A stretch of 6,279 nucleotides of DNA, from assembly GCA_012522875.1 (NCBI GenBank), contig JAAYJP010000049.1, forward strand, positions 1 to 6,279, written 5' to 3'. The notes under the pieces were generated by a model. It was not told the DNA's origin and searched no databases. It saw only the letters and a program-made list of their open reading frames with translations. Positions 1-5,720 of this stretch are shown piece after piece. Position numbers and translations under genes: made by a program. The first letter of the stretch is position 1. Each line of letters begins with the position of its first letter. The stretch is from Clostridiales bacterium. GTDB lineage: Bacteria; Bacillota; Clostridia; Christensenellales; Aristaeellaceae.

Positions 1-189
1 AACATGATGGTGGCGTGGTATTTTGCCACAGCGCTGGCGAAACAGCCTGAAGCCACACTGCCGTACATCACCGAAAAACGCCTTCCCCGCTGGACACACA
101 GCAAAGCCATCCAAAAGGCGGTGGAAAGCTTCCGGATTTCTCCGAAGATGAAAGCGGATCTGAAGGCCTGCCGTTTCGCCAGGCGCTAA
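1..189 (+). CDS. DNA alkylation repair protein (AlkD-like), C-terminal end only
   Basis: This is the 3' end of a gene that begins before the window; 62 codons in frame 1 lead to a TAA stop at 187-189. The visible peptide includes NMMVAWYFATALAK, then a Pro-Tyr-Ile segment, then the WTHSKAIQKAVESFR stretch. I recognise this as the last helices of the AlkD-type DNA alkylation repair family (HEAT-like repeat DNA glycosylases of about 220-240 residues that excise alkylated bases). The catalytic and DNA-binding residues lie upstream and cannot be checked. The two Met codons at 4-9 are internal to the conserved helix, so they are not the start. It has its own stop and is followed by a new promoter, so it looks functionally unrelated to the genes downstream. 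The family call rests on recall of the C-terminal pattern only. Confidence 0.8.
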   Translation, partial: NMMVAWYFATALAKQPEATLPYITEKRLPRWTHSKAIQKAVESFRISPKMKADLKACRFARR

Positions 190-199
190 ACAGCCTGCG

Positions 200-228
200 T
201 TGCCCTGAGGCTAAAGCCATGCTATAGT
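200..228 (+). promoter_or_regulatory. Predicted sigma-A promoter of the PocR-AraC regulator gene
   Basis: TTGCCC at 200-205 and TATAGT at 223-228 are separated by 17 bases. The -10 box is preceded by TG at 220-221, making an extended -10 (TGCTATAGT). Transcription would begin near 235, giving a leader of about 29 bases before the GTG at 264. The spacing is ideal and the region lies between two genes, but the promoter is predicted from pattern alone. Confidence 0.6.
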
Positions 229-252
229 AGAAAAGAATTGACTGATTAGTGC

Positions 253-259
253 AAAGGGG
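253..259 (+). promoter_or_regulatory. Ribosome binding site that favours the GTG start at 264
   Basis: AAAGGGG lies four bases before GTG at 264. No purine-rich site precedes the other in-frame GTG at 249, which would also sit only about 14 bases after the predicted transcription start. The site therefore argues for the shorter protein, although the four-base spacing is somewhat tight. Confidence 0.5.
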
Positions 260-263
260 CGCT

Positions 264-1535
264 GTGGAAACAAGCATTGATTTGGATCTGGCCGCCGCCA
301 ACGCCCGGTCCTTTTCCCAGGCCGCGGGAGTGGGCTGCCTGCTGGCGCTTCCGGATGGGAAGCCCATCACCCAGGCGGGCTATGTGTGCGCGCGCAGCAG
401 CCTGTGCAAAAAAACGGTCAGCGACCACGCGGACTGCCACCAGCACCACCGCCACGCCCTGAGCGAAGCTGAGCGATTTGGCGGGAAATATGTGTACTAC
501 TGCCCCCACGGGCTGGGCTTTGCCGTGTCCCCCATCATGGGGCGGGGCGGCTGTGAGGCCAAGCTGCAGGCCGGCCCTTTTTTAATGGCGGACGCGGAGG
601 ATTACCTGTCGGTGGAGCTTTCCGGATTGCTGGCAGAATCCCCTGATAACGAGGAAAACCTCCGCACTTTGCTGGCGGAGCTGCCCTGTGTGCCGCCTGC
701 CCGGGTGTCAGCCCTGTCCAACATGCTGTTCCTGGCGGCCAGCTTTGTCAGCTCCGCCCAGGAAGTGAGCCACCTGCGCCTCAAGGAAGCAAATGGCCTT
801 CAGCAGGGACAGATCTCCGCCTATATCCTGCAGATCAAGCAGGAGGAGAAAGTGGCCCCTTACCCTTATGACAAGGAGCAGGCGCTGCTGGAAGCCATGG
901 CCCAGAACCGCCGCAAGGACGCGGGCAGGCTGCTCAACGAGCTGCTGGGCGTCATCCTCATCATTTCCGGCATGTCCTTCTCCCGCATGAAATCCCACAT
1001 CAATGAGCTGCTGGTTCTTTTGTCCAGAAAGGCCGTGGAAAACGGGGCAGACCCGGCCCTCATCCAGAGGAGTACGCACCAGTACTATCAGGATCTCACC
1101 CGTATCCAGGCCTTTGAAGAGCTGTGCTTTTGGCTGAGCGAAGTGGTGAACCAGCTGATGACCCTGGCCTTTGACTTTGGGGACACCCGGCACGCCGGCG
1201 CCATCAGGCGGGCCATCGGCTTCATCCGCCATAACCTGGCTGAGAAAATCACCCTGGAGCAGATCGCCGCGGAGGCCTTTATGTCCCCGGCCTATTTCAG
1301 CAGGGTATTCAAGCAGGAGGTGGGCAGGACGGTGCAGCGCTTTATTCTGGATGAGCGGCTGAAAAGGGCGGAAAGCCTGATGCGGGCCAGGGAGCTGAGC
1401 CTGCTGCAGGCAGCGGAGCTCTCGGGCCTTGGGAACCTGAGTTTTTTTAACCGCGTCATCAGGCGGCAATATGGGGTTTCACCCGGAGAACTCCGCAGGA
1501 TCCTATGGCAGGAAATCCCATCAGGCAGGGAATAG
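264..1535 (+). CDS. PocR-sensor / AraC-family transcriptional regulator
   Basis: A 423-residue regulator using GTG at 264; an in-frame GTG at 249 would add five residues but has no ribosome binding site. Residues about 5-165 look like a PocR-type sensory domain. The Cys/His-rich core shows YVCARSSLC, then DHADCHQHH, then YYCPHGL, with cysteines at 42, 48, 58 and 80. The middle (about 200-300) is helical and includes a stretch resembling the linker seen in PocR-AraC proteins (MKSHINELLVLLSRKAVENG). The C-terminal 100 residues form an AraC/XylS double helix-turn-helix: ITLEQIAAEAFMSPAYFSRVF at about 329-349, then LSLLQAAELSGLGNLSFFNRV at about 378-398. PocR domains are thought to sense small organic ligands; PocR itself controls propanediol and cobalamin genes. 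Here the gene lies directly upstream of a corrinoid methyl-transfer operon in the same orientation, so it probably activates that operon in response to its methylated substrate. The ligand is unknown. No membrane segment is seen. Confidence 0.9.
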   Translation: METSIDLDLAAANARSFSQAAGVGCLLALPDGKPITQAGYVCARSSLCKKTVSDHADCHQHHRHALSEAERFGGKYVYYCPHGLGFAVSPIMGRGGCEAKLQAGPFLMADAEDYLSVELSGLLAESPDNEENLRTLLAELPCVPPARVSALSNMLFLAASFVSSAQEVSHLRLKEANGLQQGQISAYILQIKQEEKVAPYPYDKEQALLEAMAQNRRKDAGRLLNELLGVILIISGMSFSRMKSHINELLVLLSRKAVENGADPALIQRSTHQYYQDLTRIQAFEELCFWLSEVVNQLMTLAFDFGDTRHAGAIRRAIGFIRHNLAEKITLEQIAAEAFMSPAYFSRVFKQEVGRTVQRFILDERLKRAESLMRARELSLLQAAELSGLGNLSFFNRVIRRQYGVSPGELRRILWQEIPSGRE

Positions 1536-1539
1536 TAAA

Positions 1540-1555
1540 CGCAATTCGGCGCAAT
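1540..1555 (+). promoter_or_regulatory. CGCAAT direct repeat, candidate AraC-type operator
   Basis: CGCAAT occurs at 1540-1545 and again at 1550-1555, a period of 10 bases or about one helical turn. The pair lies just after the regulator's stop codon and ends about 28 bases before the -10 box, i.e. about -55 to -40 relative to the predicted transcription start. That is where an AraC-family activator contacting RNA polymerase next to -35 would bind. The repeat is short, so chance is possible. Confidence 0.4.
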
Positions 1556-1579
1556 CGTACAGGTTTGGCGGGAACAATC

Positions 1580-1588
1580 TGCTATAAT
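1580..1588 (+). promoter_or_regulatory. Extended -10 promoter of the corrinoid methyl-transfer operon
   Basis: TGCTATAAT is a perfect TATAAT box at 1583-1588 with an extended -10 TG. No good -35 box exists at 16-18 bases upstream (that stretch reads ACAGGTTT); TTGGCG at 1565-1570 is only 12 bases away. A strong -10 with a missing -35 is typical of promoters that need an activator, which fits the PocR-AraC gene just upstream. Transcription would start near 1595. Confidence 0.6.
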
Positions 1589-1606
1589 GGGAACAGCACA
1601 CATAAG

Positions 1607-1612
1607 AGGAGG
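1607..1612 (+). promoter_or_regulatory. Consensus ribosome binding site for the corrinoid protein
   Basis: A perfect AGGAGG six bases before ATG at 1619. It fixes the start there rather than at the in-frame ATG at 1505, which lies inside the regulator gene and before the promoter. Confidence 0.85.
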
Positions 1613-1618
1613 GACTTT

Positions 1619-2266
1619 ATGCATCCAATTCTAAATGACATCTCCACCAACCTGCAGGCCGGCAAAGCCAAAATCGTCAGGGAACTGGTACAGCAGGCAC
1701 TGGACAGCGGGGTGCCGGTGAAGGAGATCCTGGATGAGGGGCTTTTGAGCGGCATGAACATCGTCGGGAAGAAATTCAAGAACAACGAAGTCTTTGTGCC
1801 GGAGGTGCTGGTGGCGGCGCGGGCCATGAACCAGGGCGTCCAGGTCTTGAAACCCCACCTGGTCGACGCCAATGTCAAGCCCATCGGCAAGGTGTGCATC
1901 GGCACCGTGCAGGGCGACCTGCATGACATCGGCAAAAACCTGGTGAAGATGATGATGGAGGGAAAGGGCATCGAGGTCGTTGACCTGGGCACCGATGTGC
2001 AGCCAGCAACCTTCGTCGACACGGCCAGGGAGCAGGGCTGCCGGATCATCTGCTTAAGCGCGCTGCTCACCACCACCATGGGCATGATGACGGAAGTGGT
2101 CCAGGCTGCCCGGGAAGCCGGCATCCGGGACCAGGTGAAGATCATGGTGGGCGGCGCCCCCGTGACCGACGCCTTCTGCCAGCAGATAGGGGCCGACGCC
2201 TACACGCCGGACGCCGCAAGCGCGGCTGAGAAGGCGGTGGAATTCCTGACAGGGGAGCCGGCATGA
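1619..2266 (+). CDS. Cobalamin-binding corrinoid protein of a methyltransferase system (MtaC/MttC-like)
   Basis: A 215-residue protein that carries the methyl group on its corrinoid cofactor between methyltransferases. Residues about 1-85 form the helical B12-binding cap (methionine synthase-like), with the family stretch GKKFKNNEVFVPEVLVAARAMN. Residues about 88-213 form the Rossmann-like B12-binding domain. The base-off/His-on motif DxHxxG is intact as D100-L-H102-D-I-G105; His102 is the expected lower cobalt ligand. Further signatures are VVDLGTDV, SALLTTTM and VGGAPV. The size matches MtaC, MtbC, MttC and related shuttle proteins (about 210-220 residues). It is the first gene of the operon and overlaps the next gene by four bases (ATGA), so the two products are probably made in matched amounts. 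The substrate cannot be read from this protein, because the subfamilies are very similar. Confidence 0.95.
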   Translation: MHPILNDISTNLQAGKAKIVRELVQQALDSGVPVKEILDEGLLSGMNIVGKKFKNNEVFVPEVLVAARAMNQGVQVLKPHLVDANVKPIGKVCIGTVQGDLHDIGKNLVKMMMEGKGIEVVDLGTDVQPATFVDTAREQGCRIICLSALLTTTMGMMTEVVQAAREAGIRDQVKIMVGGAPVTDAFCQQIGADAYTPDAASAAEKAVEFLTGEPA

Positions 2267-3279
2267 AAAGGGACATGAAAGCCTGGAAAGAGGACCTGAT
2301 CAAGGCCAAGGCCAAATGCGCCCTCCCCATCCTGTCCTTCCCCTGCGTTCAGCTGATGGGCGTCAGCGTGGAGCAGCTCTCGCGAGACCCGGCGCTTCAG
2401 GCCCGGGGCATGCAGCTGGTAGCTGAGCGGACGCCTGCCTGCGCGGCGGTGAGCATGATGGACCTTTCGGTGGAGGCAGAGGCTTTTGGCGCCACGGCGC
2501 GGTTTATGCCGGGCGAGGTGCCCACGGTGAAGGACCCCATTGTCCAAACACCGGAGGAAGCGGACGCCCTCAAGGTGCCCCAGGTGGGTGCCGGGCGTAC
2601 GGGCAAATATGTGGAGGCCATCCGTCAGGCCTGTGGGCTCATCAACGACCGGCCGGTTCTGGCCGGGGTCATCGGCCCTTTTTCCCTGGCGGGCAGGCTC
2701 ATGGGTGTCAGCGACATCATGATCAGCTGCTACGATGAACCGGAAGCCGTTCACACGGTGCTGAAAAAGGCCACGGATTTTTTGGCGGACTATGTCCTGG
2801 CCTACAGGGGCGCGGGCGCCCATGGGGTGGTCATCGCGGAGCCGCTGGCAGGCCTCCTGTCCCCGGGGCTGGCGGAGGAATTCTCCGAACCCTATGTCAA
2901 GCGCATGTCCGGGGCGGCTCGGTCGGATGAATTCCTGGTGATCTACCACAACTGCGGCAACAACACGCCCCTGATGCTGGATTCCATCCTCAGGACAAAT
3001 TGTGATGGCTACCACTTTGGCGACGCGGTGGCCATCGCCGGCCTGGTGGGCCGCGTGCCTGAGGATAAACTGGTGATGGGAAATATCAGCCCTTCTTCCC
3101 AGTTTCTGGGCGGCACGCCCGAGGGCATCCGTGAGGCGACCCTTGGGCAGCTTGGCGCCTGCAGCCCCGGGCATCCCAACTACATCATTTCCTCCGGCTG
3201 CGATATCCCGCCCATGAGCCCCTGGGAGAACATCGACGCGTTCTTCGCCGCCGTCCAGGAATACTACACAGGGGTTTAG
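2263..3279 (+). CDS. UroD/MtaA-family corrinoid-dependent methyltransferase
   Basis: A 338-residue protein of the uroporphyrinogen decarboxylase superfamily, in the branch that holds MtaA/MtbA (methylcorrinoid:coenzyme M methyltransferases) and bacterial O-demethylase methyltransferases. Visible signatures are LPILSFPCVQLMG near the N-terminus, the central VIGPFSLAGRLMG at about 136-148, and YHNCGNNTPLM. The zinc motif of this branch, H-x-C-x(n)-C, is present as H229-N-C231 with C313 in SSGCDIPP. Zinc would activate a thiolate or other methyl acceptor or donor. True heme-pathway UroD lacks this motif, so heme synthesis is unlikely. AGGGGAG at 2251-2257 is the ribosome binding site, and the start overlaps the corrinoid gene by four bases. 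In a bacterium without coenzyme M the enzyme either transfers the methyl to another acceptor such as tetrahydrofolate, or is itself the substrate-specific demethylase; the sequence does not decide between these. Confidence 0.88.
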   Translation: MKRDMKAWKEDLIKAKAKCALPILSFPCVQLMGVSVEQLSRDPALQARGMQLVAERTPACAAVSMMDLSVEAEAFGATARFMPGEVPTVKDPIVQTPEEADALKVPQVGAGRTGKYVEAIRQACGLINDRPVLAGVIGPFSLAGRLMGVSDIMISCYDEPEAVHTVLKKATDFLADYVLAYRGAGAHGVVIAEPLAGLLSPGLAEEFSEPYVKRMSGAARSDEFLVIYHNCGNNTPLMLDSILRTNCDGYHFGDAVAIAGLVGRVPEDKLVMGNISPSSQFLGGTPEGIREATLGQLGACSPGHPNYIISSGCDIPPMSPWENIDAFFAAVQEYYTGV

Positions 3280-3281
3280 GC

Positions 3282-3839
3282 ATGCCGCTGGATGAACACC
3301 TCATCAAGGCCGCGCTTCATGCCGGCGCTGCCAGGGCCACGGTAATCCCCGGGGGCCAGGTCGTGCTGTCCTCAGCGTTCCGGGATATGTGCCAGGCAAA
3401 CGCCTGCGGAAAATACGGGAAATGCTACATGTGCCCGCCGGATGTAGGGGAAATCGAAGGCCTAATGGCCATCGTGCGGGGATACCCCATGGCGCTGGCC
3501 TACCAGAGCATCTCGCCCCTTGAGGACAGCTTTGACTTTGAGGGAATGGAGGCGGCCGGCCTTAAACATGTGCGGCTGAGCCAGCGCCTAGGGAAAGCCC
3601 TGAAAGAGTTGCTTGTCCCGGGGTATCTGCACCTCACCTGCGGCGGCTGCCGCCTGTGTGAAAGCTGCCTGAAGCCTGAGGGGCTGCCCTGCCGCTTTCC
3701 GGATGAGGCCATGCCCTCAGTGGAAAGCTATGGGATCGACGTGTACAACACGGTCAAGGGCACGGGCCTCAAATACATCAACGGAACCAACACCGTGACC
3801 TACTTTGGCATGGTGTTCTTCCACCCTCAGGAGGCATAG
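3282..3839 (+). CDS. DUF2284 cysteine-rich metal-binding protein, probable Fe-S electron carrier
   Basis: A 185-residue protein of the DUF2284 family (predicted metal-binding). It has two cysteine clusters: C37-x4-C42-x5-C48-x2-C51 (reading MCQANACGKYGKCYMCPP) and C120-x2-C123-x2-C126-x2-C129-x7-C137. The second resembles a ferredoxin-type [4Fe-4S] ligand set. No signal peptide or membrane segment is seen, so it is probably cytoplasmic. The family has no established biochemical role that I know of. It starts two bases after the methyltransferase gene, behind an AGGGG at 3270-3274, and its last codons hold the ribosome binding site of the activator gene. This tight placement suggests, but does not prove, that it supplies low-potential electrons for reactivating the corrinoid protein. 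The length is typical of the family and nothing looks broken. Confidence 0.85.
   Translation: MPLDEHLIKAALHAGAARATVIPGGQVVLSSAFRDMCQANACGKYGKCYMCPPDVGEIEGLMAIVRGYPMALAYQSISPLEDSFDFEGMEAAGLKHVRLSQRLGKALKELLVPGYLHLTCGGCRLCESCLKPEGLPCRFPDEAMPSVESYGIDVYNTVKGTGLKYINGTNTVTYFGMVFFHPQEA
3829..3834 (+). promoter_or_regulatory. Ribosome binding site that fixes a TTG start at 3841
   Basis: A perfect AGGAGG lies within the last codons of the DUF2284 gene, six bases before TTG at 3841. The in-frame ATG at 3805 has no such site and would add 12 residues read from coding sequence of the upstream gene. Confidence 0.75.
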
Positions 3840-3840
3840 C

Positions 3841-5319
3841 TTGCCCCAACTGACCGTCTGGCAAAATGGGATCCGGCACAGCGCCCGCTTTGAAGGCGCG
3901 CCTGTGCTTTCCCGGCTGCTTGAGAAGATGGGACTGGCCATTCCCCAGCCCTGTGGCGGGCGTGGGCGATGCGGCAAATGCCGGGTGGAGATAAAGGGGG
4001 AGCTGTCCCCGCCCAATGCCTTTGAAGAAGCGGCCGGGGGGCGCCTGGCCTGCCAGGCGGTCCTCCTGGGAGACTGCGAAGCCATCCTGCCTGAAAGCCC
4101 CGGAATGGCGCAGATCCAGCTGGAGGGGCGGGGGCGCTTGGGAAAGCTCAGTCCCATGCCGGGGCGCTTGGGCGCGGCGGCGGATCTGGGCACTACCACC
4201 CTGGCGCTGAAGCTCTATGACTTATCAAACGGCCGGAACATCGCCAGCGCTGCCCGGGTGAACCCCCAGACAGCAGTGGCAGCTGATGTGATGGGCCGCA
4301 TCGGTGCGGCGCTTAAGGGGGAACTGCCCCGCCTTGAACGGATGGCGCTGGACGCGTTGGGCGATCTGCTTCAGGCAGCCTGTGATAAAGCCCAGGCCTC
4401 CATGAAATCAGTGGAGACACTGGTCATTACCGGCAACACCACCATGCTCTATCTGCTCATGGGCCTTGTCCCCCTGGCGCTCTCCCGCGCGCCTTTTGAG
4501 GCCGATCACCTCTTTGGCCAGTGGGTGTCGCTTCTGGGAAAAAAGGCCTACCTGCCCCCCTGCATGAACGCCTTTGTGGGGGCGGACATCACCTGCGCGG
4601 TGCTTGCCAGCGGGCTTACCGAAAAAAAGGACACGGCGCTGCTGGTTGATGTGGGCACCAACGGGGAAATCGCCCTGTGGCAGGATGGTACGCTCCATGT
4701 GGCGTCCACCGCCGCCGGCCCTGCCTTTGAGGGTGCGGGCATCAGGATGGGCTGCGGCAGCGTGCCGGGCGCCATTGACAGCCTGTGGCTTGAGGACGGG
4801 CAGCTCAAGGCGCACACCATTGGGGATATGCCCCCGGTGGGCCTATGCGGCTCCGGGCTGATTGACGCGGTGGCAGGGCTTCTGGACCTGGGCCAGGTCC
4901 AGGACACCGGCCGGGTGGAAGCGCAGCGGCTTCATCTGGCGGGGGAGGTATCCCTCTTCCCCGAGGATATCCGCAGCGTACAGCTGGCCAAGGCCGCCAT
5001 CGCCGCCGGCATCCGGACGCTTTTGCACGCCGCCCGGGTGAAGCCCGGGGAGGTCAGCGCCCTCTATCTGGCCGGGGGCTTTGGCAGCCACCTGGATATC
5101 GCCTCCGCCGTCCGCATCGGCCTCATCCCTGATGAGCTGGCTGGCAAAGTGGCCGTCATCGGCAACGCCTCCCTGGCAGGTGCCGCGGAATTGCTGCTGG
5201 ACAGGGGGAAGCTTAAGGATACGGCGTTAATCGCCAGCCGCGCCCGGCATGTCCCGCTGGGCGGCAACCCCTGGTTCAACGAAGCCTATATGGAAGAGAT
5301 GCTGTTCCCGGAAGAATAG
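3841..5319 (+). CDS. RACE-type reductive activator of corrinoid proteins ([2Fe-2S] + DUF4445 ASKHA ATPase)
   Basis: A 492-residue protein starting at TTG. It belongs to the RACE family, which uses ATP to drive reduction of inactive Co(II) corrinoid proteins to Co(I). The N-terminal 85 residues are a plant-type [2Fe-2S] ferredoxin domain with cysteines 38, 44, 47 and 71 (CGGRGRCGKC, then RLACQ). A short linker follows, then an actin/Hsp70-like region: AADLGTTTLALKLY at about 113-126, VITGNTTM at 195-202, VDVGTNGEIA at 269-278, STAAGPAFEGAGI, GLCGSGLID at 334-342, and YLAGGFGSHLDIA at 409-421. These match the phosphate-binding loops of the DUF4445 domain. Many characterised RACE proteins exceed 600 residues; this one is shorter mainly because the linker (about 86-110) is reduced. 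It follows the DUF2284 stop by one base and is the last gene before a new promoter. The corrinoid protein from the first gene is the expected client. Confidence 0.92.
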   Translation: MPQLTVWQNGIRHSARFEGAPVLSRLLEKMGLAIPQPCGGRGRCGKCRVEIKGELSPPNAFEEAAGGRLACQAVLLGDCEAILPESPGMAQIQLEGRGRLGKLSPMPGRLGAAADLGTTTLALKLYDLSNGRNIASAARVNPQTAVAADVMGRIGAALKGELPRLERMALDALGDLLQAACDKAQASMKSVETLVITGNTTMLYLLMGLVPLALSRAPFEADHLFGQWVSLLGKKAYLPPCMNAFVGADITCAVLASGLTEKKDTALLVDVGTNGEIALWQDGTLHVASTAAGPAFEGAGIRMGCGSVPGAIDSLWLEDGQLKAHTIGDMPPVGLCGSGLIDAVAGLLDLGQVQDTGRVEAQRLHLAGEVSLFPEDIRSVQLAKAAIAAGIRTLLHAARVKPGEVSALYLAGGFGSHLDIASAVRIGLIPDELAGKVAVIGNASLAGAAELLLDRGKLKDTALIASRARHVPLGGNPWFNEAYMEEMLFPEE

Positions 5320-5372
5320 GCGGGTATATCCTTTGATGCAGGGGCGGGAGGCTCTTTTTTCTTGCGCGCACC

Positions 5373-5390
5373 GCCGCTTGCCGGCTTTTT
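5373..5390 (+). terminator. Weak terminator-like hairpin after the activator gene
   Basis: GCCG (5373-5376) and CGGC (5382-5385) can pair around a five-base loop, followed directly by TTTTT. Four base pairs is short for an intrinsic terminator, and the site overlaps the -35 box of the next promoter. Listed because no better hairpin lies between 5320 and 5400. Confidence 0.25.
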
Positions 5391-5406
5391 GAGATGTGTG
5401 TATACT
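5378..5406 (+). promoter_or_regulatory. Predicted sigma-A promoter of the citrate lyase operon
   Basis: TTGCCG at 5378-5383 and TATACT at 5401-5406, with 17 bases between. Transcription would start near 5413, giving a leader of about 35 bases before citD. Together with the 128-base gap, this shows that citD begins its own transcription unit. Confidence 0.6.
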
Positions 5407-5423
5407 GACGGCATCAGCCGTCA
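5406..5423. promoter_or_regulatory. Inverted repeat at the cit transcription start: operator or read-through terminator
   Basis: TGACGGC-ATCA-GCCGTCA has two perfect 7-base arms around a 4-base centre. It begins at the last base of the -10 box and covers the predicted transcription start, a classic place for a repressor to bind. A TTTTTT run follows at 5428-5433, four bases after the right arm. RNA reading through from the activator gene would fold this as a hairpin followed by Us, whereas a transcript from the local promoter would lack the left arm. It may therefore also end upstream transcription. Confidence 0.5.
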
Positions 5424-5436
5424 ATCGTTTTTTATC

Positions 5437-5444
5437 GGGGAGGG
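5437..5444 (+). promoter_or_regulatory. Ribosome binding site of citD
   Basis: GGGGAGGG lies three bases before ATG at 5448. It is the only purine-rich site near the start and agrees with the conserved N-terminus of CitD. Confidence 0.65.
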
Positions 5445-5447
5445 CCT

Positions 5448-5720
5448 ATGAACATCCTGCGCGCCGCGTCAGCGGGCACCCTGGAGTCCAGCGATGCCCT
5501 GGTCATGGTGAGCCCCGGGGAAGGGGAACTGGTCATTGAAATCGAGTCCGTGGTGCTGCCCCATTTCGGCGCGGCCATCCGGCAGGCGGTGGAGGAGGTG
5601 GCCCGGGAGATGGGCCTTGCCGCCGGAACCATCAGGGTCAATGACCAGGGAGCCCTGGACTGCACCCTCAGGGCCCGGGTGGAAACGGCGATTTCGCGCG
5701 GGACGGAGGCGGGCACATGA
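5448..5720 (+). CDS. citD: Citrate lyase acyl carrier protein (gamma subunit)
   Basis: A 90-residue protein matching CitD in length and pattern. CitD carries the 2'-(5''-phosphoribosyl)-3'-dephospho-CoA prosthetic group on which acetyl and citryl groups are exchanged during cleavage of citrate to acetate and oxaloacetate. The N-terminal signature AASAGTLESSD is intact; Ser14 corresponds to the serine modified in characterised CitD proteins. Further on are VVLPHFGAAIRQ and IRVNDQGALDCTLRARVETAI, both typical of the family. It is the first gene of its transcription unit and overlaps citE by four bases (ATGA at 5717-5720). The related citramalate lyase uses a similar subunit and cannot be excluded. 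No citC (ligase needed to acetylate the carrier) is seen upstream. Confidence 0.93.
   Translation: MNILRAASAGTLESSDALVMVSPGEGELVIEIESVVLPHFGAAIRQAVEEVAREMGLAAGTIRVNDQGALDCTLRARVETAISRGTEAGT

Noticed and set aside
209..218. GGCT-AA-AGCC mini-palindrome upstream of the regulator
   Set aside because: It falls within the promoter spacer, has a two-base loop and no following T-run, and is too short to call a terminator or operator.
708..1469. A 253-codon open frame on the - strand
   Set aside because: Antisense to the AraC-family regulator, with no recognisable domain and no ribosome binding site that stands out.
1505..1618. N-terminal extension of the corrinoid protein from ATG at 1505
   Set aside because: It would start inside the regulator gene and upstream of the promoter, and the added 38 residues do not fit the family. 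A perfect ribosome binding site precedes ATG 1619.
2200..3174. A 324-codon open frame on the - strand
   Set aside because: It lies opposite the well-supported UroD/MtaA-family gene. Its translation is rich in Arg, His and Gly with no family pattern, as expected for the antisense of GC-rich coding DNA.
2263..3279. Heme-pathway uroporphyrinogen decarboxylase (hemE)
   Set aside because: The H-x-C and distal Cys zinc motif and the corrinoid and RACE neighbours point to a methyltransferase; no other heme genes are nearby.
3805..3840. ATG start for the RACE gene at 3805
   Set aside because: It lies inside the DUF2284 coding region without a ribosome binding site, whereas AGGAGG is ideally spaced before TTG 3841.
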